In this document: one piece after another, positions 10,198 through 19,054 of the stretch
Layout: every line of letters starts with the position of its first letter
How positions within the stretch are numbered: the stretch's first letter is position 1
Source: Polychytrium aggregatum
Taxonomy: Eukaryota > Chytridiomycota > Chytridiomycetes > Polychytriales
Direction: 5' to 3'
Assembly (NCBI RefSeq): GCF_025602895.1
Contig: NW_026516224.1
Location: 372,001 to 436,000 of the forward strand
Length of the DNA stretch: 64,000 nucleotides
Made by a program: the position numbers and the translations under genes
Notes under the pieces: generated by a model
What the model saw: the letters and a program-made list of their open reading frames with translations, nothing else
Told to the model about the DNA's origin: nothing
The model's database searches: none

Positions 10198-12570
10198 ATG
10201 CCTCCGAAGCGTAAGGGTACCGGTGATGGCCAGCCTCGGCCACCCAGGCCCAAGAAAGCCAAGTCACAGTCGGAGCCTGTCTCTGGTTCGTCTTCTGACC
10301 CCACGCATGCTTGTTTCTCTGTTGCTCCGTTGCTCACCACCACTGCTTCTGCAGATCCAATGGATGTCGATCCCACCGAGCCTGGTCCATCTACTTCCTC
10401 GAGTACCGGCAAGCGATGTCGCCAGTGCGATGGCACCGATCATCAGCGAAGCAACACCAGCAAATGTCCCAAATACCGGCCCCTCAAGAGTTCTGTCGTC
10501 CCACTCGTGGATGGAAGGTCATCCGCCCCTCAGTTCAGCTGCTTCAAGCAGACGATGGATGGCTGTTGTCTCAATCCCGCTCTCCGCGACAAGATCCAGG
10601 CCACCGTCGAGGCCATGACCCAGATCCAGTTCGAGGCATCCAGGCTGCTCAACCTGCACATCCTCCGGTGCATCGAGCAGGATCTTCCCGTCCCTGTCAT
10701 CTCCAGGGCCACCCCTGCATTCATCCGTCAATGCTTCAAGATCGTCCAGGACGGTGCCCTCTCCCCGACCGGGGACAATGAGAAATACAACGAGCATCTG
10801 GTCGCTTCCTTTCGCGACTACCAGACCACTCGGCACGCAGACCTGCCTCCGGCCCCTCGTCTGCCTGATGGTGCTCACAGTCAGCTTCTCACACTGGCTG
10901 TCAACGCCTATGCTACCAACTGCACCACCCACCTCGACCTGGCCTACTGGAGACTTCTTCGTCGCTTTTGTGCTGCTGTCTTCCCTGCCAACAAGCACAA
11001 GCACGAAGCCATCGAGGCCTGTCTCGAGCTCTTCGAGAAACCAGGGCAGACTCCACCCAAGGCCGATCTCGAGTTCCTCTATCCAGACTTTGGCCACGTC
11101 CTGGACGAGTTTCGGTACAGCAACGACCAGGACCGCTTCCGGGCCCTCCATCGCCTCTCACACCATGTGAGAATCCTCGCCCGAGACAAGATGGTCGACA
11201 ATGTCCACAAGTGGATCGACTGTGACATGCCCGCCCTCCGAGTCACCGAGCTGCAGCGCCAGGCCAAGCTGGACGAGCTCACTACCCAAGGCATTCCCTC
11301 CGACGACAAGAGGTTCACCACGGCCAAGTCGGAGCTCGGCACCACCAAGTCCAAGATCAACAAGCTGGCCGCCAGGATCAACTGGGCACTCAAGCAGCTC
11401 GCTCTGGACACTCCTCCGGCCGTGTGCACGATGGTCCCTCTGTGCACTGCCACGGCCAAGTATGTCAAGATTGACACGGTCACTCTCTGGGAACTCCTTG
11501 ACACCGATCATCGTCTTGGACTCACCAGGGACAAGCTCAAGGATGAAGGTGATGACGGCATCAACAACCAGGATCGTCTCTGGCGCAGTTGCTTCAAGCT
11601 GCGTAGTTCCCTCTTCCAAGAGCGGGTCAGGGACAAGAAGCTGTTCAACTACGAGATCAGCACCGATGGAATTGGATGCACCATCGGCCTCGTCAAGTTT
11701 GTGCGTCGAACTGATCACACCGAGACCATCGAGCCTCCTCCGACTGCCGAGCAGCGTATCCAGGAGCACATCGGTGACCCAGACCCCAACCGTACCACTT
11801 GGATTGGCATCGATCCTGGAGTCGGCTCCATCTTCACGGCGGTCATCCAAGCACCGAGCCACCAAGACGAGGTGGTCTCATTCTCCAATGGCCACTACCA
11901 GCACATGTGTGGCCATACGTCCAACACCAAGTGGCACAACACCATGAAGTATCGACTCAGCATCGAGACCTGGATGTCGTCCACCCCCTCGCCCAAGGTG
12001 TCGTCCTCGGAGGCTTTCAAGGTCCATCTCACCCATGTCCTGCGACCGGAGCCGCGAGTACAGCTCGACTTCCACCTTGGCAAGAAGGCCCGTCACCATC
12101 GCTTCACGGACCACAAGAGGCGCCAAGTGGCCGTCGACAGGATGTGCAAGGCCGTCCTGAAGCACGCCCCGATACGGACAGATGTGGTGATCGCCTTTGG
12201 CAATGCGTCATGGCGACAGGGCAAGGGCTATGCATCCAGCCCTCGGAGGCAGCGGTTTGCTCGGTACTTTGAGCAATTCGAGCACCACCGACGCCGTCCC
12301 AATCACCATCATGGAAGCGTCAAGGTAGTCTCGACGAACGAGTTCAACACCTCGCAAGTGTGCTCCAAGTGCCTGGAGCCAGTTCGGTTGGAAGGACTCG
12401 ATGCGCCCAGTGTTGCGAATTCCCACTTTGTCAGGAGCTGCAAGAATCCCAGCTGCCGGACAGTGTGGAATCGCGACGTCAATGCGGCGCGCAACATGAT
12501 CACGGTGTGCAGGTCGATTGTGGAGACCGGAGAGCGACCGGTGGTCTTCACTCGGAGGCTGCCAAAGTGA
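10198..12570 (+). CDS. Fanzor RNA-guided DNA nuclease (eukaryotic TnpB homologue), intact, 790 aa
   Basis: This is an uninterrupted frame from the first ATG after the TATA box; the frame is open upstream, but only a TTG precedes. The N-terminus is basic and NLS-like (PPKRK, PKKAKSQ), then comes a CRQC...H...C knuckle at about residues 77-93. The RuvC-like nuclease core has Asp539 in WIGIDPGVGS and Asp760 in WNRDVNAARNM. The usual RuvC-II acidic position is occupied by a Gly/Asn/Ala stretch (IAFGNASW). Glu715 in STNEFNTSQVC matches the alternative glutamate reported for Fanzor1 proteins. A C4 zinc ribbon uses Cys722, Cys725, Cys748 and Cys753. Family members cut DNA with an RNA guide from the element's 3' end. 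The intact catalytic triad suggests activity is possible. Confidence 0.93.
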   Translation: MPPKRKGTGDGQPRPPRPKKAKSQSEPVSGSSSDPTHACFSVAPLLTTTASADPMDVDPTEPGPSTSSSTGKRCRQCDGTDHQRSNTSKCPKYRPLKSSVVPLVDGRSSAPQFSCFKQTMDGCCLNPALRDKIQATVEAMTQIQFEASRLLNLHILRCIEQDLPVPVISRATPAFIRQCFKIVQDGALSPTGDNEKYNEHLVASFRDYQTTRHADLPPAPRLPDGAHSQLLTLAVNAYATNCTTHLDLAYWRLLRRFCAAVFPANKHKHEAIEACLELFEKPGQTPPKADLEFLYPDFGHVLDEFRYSNDQDRFRALHRLSHHVRILARDKMVDNVHKWIDCDMPALRVTELQRQAKLDELTTQGIPSDDKRFTTAKSELGTTKSKINKLAARINWALKQLALDTPPAVCTMVPLCTATAKYVKIDTVTLWELLDTDHRLGLTRDKLKDEGDDGINNQDRLWRSCFKLRSSLFQERVRDKKLFNYEISTDGIGCTIGLVKFVRRTDHTETIEPPPTAEQRIQEHIGDPDPNRTTWIGIDPGVGSIFTAVIQAPSHQDEVVSFSNGHYQHMCGHTSNTKWHNTMKYRLSIETWMSSTPSPKVSSSEAFKVHLTHVLRPEPRVQLDFHLGKKARHHRFTDHKRRQVAVDRMCKAVLKHAPIRTDVVIAFGNASWRQGKGYASSPRRQRFARYFEQFEHHRRRPNHHHGSVKVVSTNEFNTSQVCSKCLEPVRLEGLDAPSVANSHFVRSCKNPSCRTVWNRDVNAARNMITVCRSIVETGERPVVFTRRLPK

Positions 12571-12671
12571 TCTGTTTTTTATTTCTTGTGGCTTTGCTTG
12601 ACGCAAGCACAGCACATACTACATGTTCATGGAAACGGCTATATTGTCCCGTTTTTTTTCTGAATACAGTG
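12571..12671 (+). ncRNA. Candidate Fanzor guide RNA scaffold at element right end, copy 2
   Basis: This stretch between the Fanzor stop and the right terminus is almost identical to that of copy 3, differing by T-run lengths and a few bases. It contains a perfect hairpin, TGCTTG-ACG-CAAGCA, at 12595-12609. In TnpB and Fanzor systems the guide RNA comes from the 3' end of the gene through the right end, with the guide in flanking DNA. Assignment here is by position and conservation only. Confidence 0.4.
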
Positions 12672-13877
12672 TACACTGCCGTCAGCCAGAACTACTACGA
12701 TCCGGCCAGCATTTTTGTCAACAGCCTCTATATCACTTCCTTTGATGGAGAGTTGAATCCAACGTTCTCGGTGCTCACTGCCGTCGTAAATGTACTCAGC
12801 AAGGTCGCTTCTGTCGGCCTGCAGAACCTGCGACGCAGCGAGCGCCGCAAGCTCTACCACACCGTCAAAGCAGAAATGGCCCAGCATATACCTGCGGTCA
12901 AAAAGCCGGCTCAGCCCGTTGTCAACCTCATCAGCAACACATGGGGATTCCATCCCGCACAGCTCGCTGTCCCGAGCGCACGCATGGCCGGTATCTGGGT
13001 TCCTGAGGCACAGAGCCTGGATGTTCAGCCCGACCTGAAGCACTGGCTCGACAACGCCAGCCGCCCTGTCGTCTACGTCTCGACCGGCACTGTCGCCCAG
13101 CCCTCAAACGAGACGCTGCTGGCATTCTACGAGGCATTCAGTGCTACAACCGAGTTCCAGACCTTGTGGTCGCTCAAGAAGGTGTTCCAGAACAACCTGA
13201 GGGAACTGCTCGGCGACCAGGAGTGGCCCGAACATGTCCGGATCGAGAGCTTCGTGCCGCAGCTTGCCGTGCTTGACCACCCCGCAGTCCAGATCTTTTT
13301 CACCCACGGCGGCTGGAACAGCGTCTCCGAGGGTCTCTGGACGGGCACGCCGATGCTTGAAATGCCATTCTTTGGTGGGTATGCCAGCATTGGCACGGAG
13401 GCGATCTGAACAGATGGTGCGGGACCAACTGCATACGACGCCGTCGCTAACACTCCGCTTCATCCATCACAGGCGACCAAACTTACAATGTGGCTCAAAC
13501 GGTTCGTCTTGGCCTCGGCCTCATGATCGACAAGAACATCATGAGCTCATCCGACAAGGCTGCCACGATCCAGTTGATCCAGGACAAGCTCCACACCATC
13601 CTGCGCGACCCATCCTTCTCAAGCCGCTCCAAACACTTCCAAAAGACATTCCAGGTCATGGGCGGCGTCAAGAAGGGCGCTAGCATTGTTGAGGAGATCC
13701 TGGCCATCGGCGATACCACTGCCTACAGCTTCCCCGACAACACCAACGCCGTCATGGCGGCCATGGCCATCCTCGGACTGACCGGTGCTGCCGTAACTTT
13801 CGGGATCTACCGACTGGGTGCCTGGGGACTCGGGCGACTGCTCAAGAAGCGCACGCCATCGGCCAAGGCCAAGGCCG

Positions 13878-13932
13878 AGTGAGACCGAGTGAAACCAAGT
13901 GAGACCGAGTGAAACCGAGTGAGGCTGAGCGG
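13878..13932. repeat. Imperfect tandem repeat (GTGARACCGAGT)n after the UGT gene
   Basis: Five near-copies of an 11-bp unit of the type GTGAGACCGAG/GTGAAACCGAG follow directly on the UGT stop codon. Confidence 0.7.
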
Positions 13933-14154
13933 GACTGATTTGTCAAGTGCCTGAGCAGACCATCAAGTCCTGGCCGCCCTGGCTCTGGCATCTTGACATG
14001 CTATCAGCGAACATGGCCCAATACATCATCGGTTGCTCCTGAGATTGAGACTCGGTGCAATCGCCGGCCAGCTTGAGCGGCAGTCCTGCTGATCGCATCT
14101 TGCTGATCGATAGCTGCTGCGTGGAGTCGATCTGAGCAAGCACGGCACTGTCAG

Positions 14155-14250
14155 TGTGTCTACGCATGTCTCAGCATGTCTCGCCGTGTCTCAGCATGTC
14201 TCGCAGTGTCTCAGCATGTCTCGCAGTGTCTCACCGTGTCTCGCCTTGTC
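14155..14250. repeat. Tandem repeat (TGTCTCGCAGTGTCTCAGCA)n-like
   Basis: About five imperfect copies of a roughly 20-bp unit alternating TGTCTCAGCA and TGTCTCGC(A/C)G. No spacer-like unique segments, so it is not a CRISPR array. Confidence 0.7.
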
Positions 14251-14757
14251 GCAGCCATTGTCGGGCGCACAAGGGGCTGTCTGCAAATTTGGCCTTGGCT
14301 CGGGCTCTCTTGTGGCTCAGCACACGCTTGTCCATACACTCTGCGCCAGCCCACGGTACCTGATCCGCCCAAGCGACTCTGCTGGTTATCCGAGTGTCTG
14401 ATCGCCTGCCCAAAGAGTCCATCTGTTCTCTGCGACAATTTTGTCTGCCTGTCCTTCTGCTCGTCGCTGGCGGGCCTCGGGGTACGCACAGCCAACATGC
14501 GTGTTTGGGCAAATTTGCGTCGATCCGGGCTGTTGCAGGCGATCGTGCTGCTGGACCAGACGGGCGAACACAGCCTTGCTACTCCACAGCCAGCGGTCTG
14601 GCCTGGCTCCCTCACAGCTGACCATCAACAGACGCGATTGGGCATAGCCGGACCCGAGCTTCGCTGGGCATCGGCGGCGAGTGGTGTGCGCGGAGCGACC
14701 AAAGCGATCAGCAGGGAGAGCGGCCAGAGCGTGCATCCATGAGGGACTCGCCAACAT

Positions 14758-14802
14758 TGGTACAGCATCGGTACAGCATCGGTGCAGCATCGGTGCAGCA
14801 CT
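14758..14802. repeat. Tandem repeat (GGTRCAGCATC)n
   Basis: Four copies of an 11-bp unit, GGTACAGCATC changing to GGTGCAGCATC. Confidence 0.7.
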
Positions 14803-14875
14803 GAGATCCCGGATCTGAACGAGTCGAGCCCGGTGTGGGAATTGGACAGCCGTCTACAATCGGCAAGCAGCAGCA

Positions 14876-14931
14876 CCATCAGCAACATCAGCAACATCAG
14901 CAACATCAGCAACATCAGCAACATCAGCAAC
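14876..14931. repeat. Tandem repeat (CATCAGCAA)n
   Basis: Six copies of a 9-bp unit CATCAGCAA, translating as Ser-Asn-Ile in one frame. No gene context supports translation. Confidence 0.75.
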
Positions 14932-15846
14932 AGCAGTAGCGAGCACGGCGTCGACGGACTGCTCACCAAGTATGCTCTTTGCAGGATGACAGGCATGCCG
15001 TGGCATGATGTTGCTCACTTTGGTGCGCTTTGGTGCGCTTTGATACGCTTTGATGCGCTTTGCCCAGCGAGGGTCGGCCATGGCACGCAGCCATGTTACC
15101 ACGGGGCGCCGCTGCGATTGGTGCATGGGCAGGTCACCCCCCGCTCCGCCCCACAGCCGCGCGGCACAGCCCCGGCCTTGCGGCCCGCATCATGGATGAC
15201 TCAACCGCCGTCGGCCGCCACAACTTGGTTGCCCGCCTCGCGGTGCCGCGCCGCCGCTTGTCTGGCGGCACCCTTGTTTGGCCGGCAAGGGGGAACATGG
15301 ACACAGCCCTGACGCCACAGCCCGCCTTGCCTGCGAGGGACACTCGTCCGTCTGTCCCCCAAAGCACTCGCACCTCGCAAACCCCGAGTCTGGCAAGCAC
15401 CTGGCCCGGCGCACTGGGTTTGCGGCTGTGGGCTGTCGGTTGCTGGTCGGAAGCGCCGTTGCGCCTGTTCATAGGACGCAACCGACTCCCACCCACAAAC
15501 GAACTGTCGCTGTTGGTGGGTGGGTGGATGGGTGCATTTGTTGCTGTGGGTGGGTGAGCGTTGCTGTGGGAGCGCCGCTTGCCTCGGGTACTCGTGGTAT
15601 CGGAAAGGAGGGGGAGCTTGTTGGTCGGTGGGCTCGTGGCTTTGTGGGTGCATGCGCGGGTGAGCTGCTGTGTCGGCCTTGCTCGACGTCCTCGTTGTGG
15701 GTGCGCGATATAGCCGGTTTCCGCATAAATGGCCGCTGCGGCCCTCCCTTCTCGTCATCTTCGCAGGTCCAAGACGCCGCGCAGACGATCCAAACCCCCC
15801 TCTCTCCTCCCCTTCCGTCGCTCCTCCATCCTCCCCACCGCTTTCC

Positions 15847-18037
15847 ATGCTTGTCAAGAAGTTTGCCCTCCTCGGTGCCCTCTTGGCATCAGCCTCTGCG
15901 ACCGAGCTGGCTTGCAGCAGCAAGGACACCACCGTCTGGGGTCCGCAGATCACCTACAATGGACAGAGCTACACCCTGCCCTTGGGCGAGTACAACCTCT
16001 TCCTCGCCAGGGACTACCTCAACTCGACCTCCGGTGAGTCGGCGAGGCGCCCTCGATCGGTCACTGCAGTACTTTTGCCCCGCCGCGCGCTCTTTCCCAC
16101 ACACTTCGCAGACAATTTGGCGCGTCGATTGGTGCTAACTGCTCCTTCCTGTTTGCTCGCGATCGCGGCTCAGATGTCCAGGGTCGAGGTGCCATCGGCG
16201 GCGACATTGATGTCATTGCTGACTTTGGTGCCCAGCTCTTCCACAACTTTGGTAGCTTGCCCACGAGCTGTCCCGCCATCGTTTCTACCTTGAGCGCCCA
16301 CAACATGTACCCCGGCCTGCGCTATGCCCTCACCGTTGGTGGTGATATGAAGAGGTACTGTCGGCGTACCCAGTGCACCCGCGCTGCTGCTGCCTGACAC
16401 AGCCCTTTCGTGAGCTTACCTCGCGACCGACTCGATTCTCACGCATTACTCTCTGCCCCGTGTCTCGCATCCCCAGCTTCCCTGTGCGAGTTGCCTATGG
16501 CGATCTGATCCTCGTCCAGTCCGACCAACCCGCCAGCGACTACACCTCCTTCTATCCCAAGACTGACCCATGCAAGCCCTACCAAGTTGCCCCGAACCAG
16601 CTGCCTGTGGACTTCACTTCAGCCTTCCAGTACCTCAACACCCTCTCGTCCAACCTTGCCAGCCTCCCCGCCACCGGCACTTGGGCCTCTGGCCCCGCTC
16701 GTGTCCAGGACTGTGTGCTGACCCTCCACGGCGGCCTCGACACCGAGGTCGTCTCCATCGACGGCAACCTTCTCGCACAGTGTGATGGCCTCTTCTACTC
16801 TCAGAGCTCCTTCAACGGCACCCTGATCCTCAACGTCAACGGCACCACCACAGGCGTTGCCAACATCAACATCGAATCCCTTGCTCCCAACGGCAACCAC
16901 ATCATCTGGAACTTTTACGAGGCCACCTGGGTCCATATCGGCGACGTTTCGTTCCATGGCACCATCCTGGCTCCCAAGGCTCACATCGACGGTCCCTCTG
17001 GCCAGATCAACGGCAACGTCTTTGCGGACTGCCTGAACGGATCGATCCAGATCAATCTGGCTCCCTTCTCTGGATGCATTCCCACCAAGCCCGTTCCCAC
17101 CTCGACCCCTTGCACAAAGACTGCTACCACCACTCCTTCGGCCACTCCATCGATCACCTCTTCCAATGCCCCCACCTACACGTCCACCCCGACCCCGGTC
17201 ACCACCACGGTCCGCCCCAGCAAGTGCCCCATTCCTCCCTCGAGCTCGACCACTACCGCTTCCTGCAACGGCAATTGCCCCTCGACCTCGTCCAATGCCC
17301 CTACCTACACTCCTACGAGCACCCCTACCGTTCCCACCTCTACTCCTTGCACAAAGAGCACTGTTCCCATTACTTCATCCAACGCCCCCACCTACACTCC
17401 TACGAGCACCCCTACCGTTCCCACTTCTACTCCTTGCACAAAGAGTACTCCGTCGATCACCTCTTCCAATGCCCCTACCTACACGTCCACCCCGACCCCG
17501 GTCACCACCACGGTCCGCCCCAGCAAGTGCCCCATTCCTCCCTCGACCTCGTCCAATGCCCCTACCTACACCATTACTAGCACTCCCGCCGTTCCCACTA
17601 CCACCCCATGCACCAAGTCTCTGACCTCGGTCCCCGTTTCCACTCCTTCCAACACCCCCTGCACCCGGTGCACCGCCCCTCCTGCCACTTCCTCCAACGC
17701 CCCGACCTTCACTCCCACTAGCAGCCCCATCATCTGCACCCAGTCCTACGTCACCGTCACCTTTACTCCCACCACCTCGGCTCCTTGCAGCGGCCCTTCG
17801 TGCCCGGCCACCTCGCCCAACGCCCCGACCTTCACCCCCACGACCACCCCTAATGTTCCCTCCACCCCCTGCACTGAATCCCTGACTTCGATTCCTGCTA
17901 CAACCCCTTGCACCAAGTGCACTCCTCCTGCTACCTCGTCGAACGCTCCTACCTTCACCTCCACTGCCACTCCCACCAAGCCCGCCACTCGCAGTGTCTG
18001 TGTCGTTAGATCGAAGGGTGGCGTCAAGACAATCTAA
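15847..18037 (+). CDS. Secreted choice-of-anchor-A domain protein with mucin-like Ser/Thr/Pro tail, 642 aa
   Basis: Three exons (15847-16033, 16174-16354, 16477-18037) joined by GTGAGT...CAG and GTACTG...CAG introns keep one frame. Residues 1-18 (MLVKKFALLGALLASASA) are a signal peptide. The folded part (about 25-300) matches the choice-of-anchor-A pattern: YNLFLARDYLN, the DVQGRGAIGGDIDVIADF block, ALTVGGDM, then IIWNFYEATWVHIGDVSFHG and TILAPKAHIDG...INGNVFADCLNG. From about residue 310 on, it is a Ser/Thr/Pro-rich stalk of repeats such as SSNAPTYTPTSTPTVPTSTP with CTKS units carrying regular cysteines. It likely acts as a cell-surface or wall glycoprotein. No obvious GPI signal ends the protein (KGGVKTI). 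Confidence 0.8.
17151..17980 (+). repeat. Coding tandem repeats in the mucin-like stalk
   Basis: At least seven diverged copies of a 90-150-bp module built around SSNAP(T/F)T(Y/F)T followed by P(C)TK. Two long modules (17151-17235 and 17451-17535) are almost identical, which suggests recent unit duplication within the gene. Confidence 0.75.
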
Positions 18038-19054
18038 ACTCAGCTTATAGCCCTATTCTAAACACAGCGTTTGCGACTCGTGTGTTTTCAGCGCTGTCCA
18101 AATCTCTGTGATATATTCGGTATTCCCGTCCTTTCTCAGCGTTCTCTCGTTTAACTTGAGTTTCCCGTCCCTTCCTCCTCCTCCATCAAGAGCTTCTATG
18201 CGCTTATGTATGGTTTGTGTGCCTGCCTTTGTTTTCTTCCCTTCTCCCCCTCCTGTCTATTTGTCCAATATGTGATTTTGTATCCCATGCCCGACTTTCA
18301 ACGCCCACGCCCCACTCCCCTTTTCTCATTCCCGTTCCTCCTCCAAGATAACGCTGACTGATAGAAGCGTCCTAGCGCGTAAGAAAGGCTGTCGTCCTCT
18401 GGTTCGCTGCTTCCTCCACTCTCAGTGACAAGAGAGAGAAGGAAAAAAGAGATCGACCAGGTGGCTTCAGTAATTTGTTTGTATTGCTTTGGTTTTTGGT
18501 TCTTTTATTGAATAAAAAGATGGCGCATCCCAATTCAAAGCAGTGATATTGAAATTGATAGCGACATTGATAGCGACATTGATAGCGACATTGATAGCGA
18601 CATTGATAGCGACATTGATAGCGACAGCAACATCCGGGCTGCCGGGGACTTGATTCCGGAATGCGCGAGCCAATCGCTGCGGCAACGACCGTGTTCCAAT
18701 GGTGCGGGTTGGCCCACCAAGCCCCGCAGCCGGCAGGCCGCGGCTCATTCGTGCGCCGCGCCAACGGAGCCATCGGCCATTGACAAGCCCAGGGCCGGGA
18801 ATCACGCCCAATCGCGGCAAAGGCATGCGCACGGATATAAATAAGGCACCCCGCGGCATTTTTGCGTTTGGGTGTCCAGCCCCACCCGCCTGTTCGCGAA
18901 CTCGATCATTCCTTCTCGACCTGAGTCACCCGGGTGCAGACCGAGTCGCTGCTTTCCTTCTGTGCTCGACAGCAAAGCCACTCTCCTGGCTGCTCTTCTC
19001 TCAACCCAAAGCGCTTCCACCCCGATCCTGCTGCTTCCTGCTCCGCTCGCATCC
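18038..19054. other. Downstream and promoter region with a 12-bp tandem repeat
   Basis: Pyrimidine-rich 3' flank of the secreted-protein gene, then an array of GATAGCGACATT (six or more copies, 18551-18630), then GC-rich DNA leading to the NRAMP gene. No supported gene. Confidence 0.6.
18836..18844 (+). promoter_or_regulatory. TATA box upstream of the NRAMP gene
   Basis: TATAAATAA in GC-rich sequence, 211 bp before the chosen ATG at 19055, consistent with a 5' untranslated leader of about 180 nt. Confidence 0.5.

Larger units (their letters stand above)
9068..12671 (+). mobile_element. Tc1/mariner-Fanzor composite element, copy 2 (complete, 3604 bp)
   Basis: Boundaries come from the interrupted UGT gene. 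A TA duplicated at 9066-9067 and 12672-12673 flanks the element. Terminal inverted repeats of about 26-27 bp lie at 9068-9093 and 12645-12671; both begin CA and end in an A-run plus ACGGGACA. Order inside: 75-bp leader, transposase pseudogene, 250-bp spacer with TATA box, Fanzor CDS, about 100-bp conserved 3' end. TA target use and DD34E transposase place it in the Tc1/mariner superfamily. Confidence 0.92.
8414..13882 (+). pseudogene. UDP-glycosyltransferase (GT1 family), split by Fanzor element copy 2
   Basis: The gene starts MRFKIDSRWLSAALAVLVGL, a signal peptide, continues with GHANPLVNLAFELASRGHHVTVV, and ends with the GT1 sugar-nucleotide signature FFTHGGWNSVSEGLWTGTPM. A C-terminal membrane helix (about 13745-13825) and a basic tail follow, so it resembles ER-type UGTs. 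Introns: 8898-9017 (GTGAGT...CAG) and 13375-13472. The element at 9068-12671 sits in exon 2. Without it and one TA, the frame reads ...GVPCVMHY|TAVSQNYYDP with no error. Two further single-base losses in homopolymers shift the frame: CCCCC near 8550 and GGG near 8813. These may be decay or sequencing errors. Acceptor substrate unknown. Confidence 0.85.
13933..15846. other. Repeat-rich spacer without a supported gene
   Basis: About 1.9 kb upstream of the secreted-protein gene. It holds three low-complexity blocks, listed separately at 14155, 14758 and 14876, and a TTTGRTGCGC(T) array around 15020-15060. Open frames on both strands overlap each other, have no recognisable motifs and look like composition effects. 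The final 150 bp are C/T-rich with CATAAATGG near 15723, which may be the promoter of the next gene. Confidence 0.5.

Noticed and set aside
14155-14250. CRISPR-like alternation of short repeats
   Set aside because: Units follow one another with no unique spacers of constant size, in a eukaryotic intergenic region.
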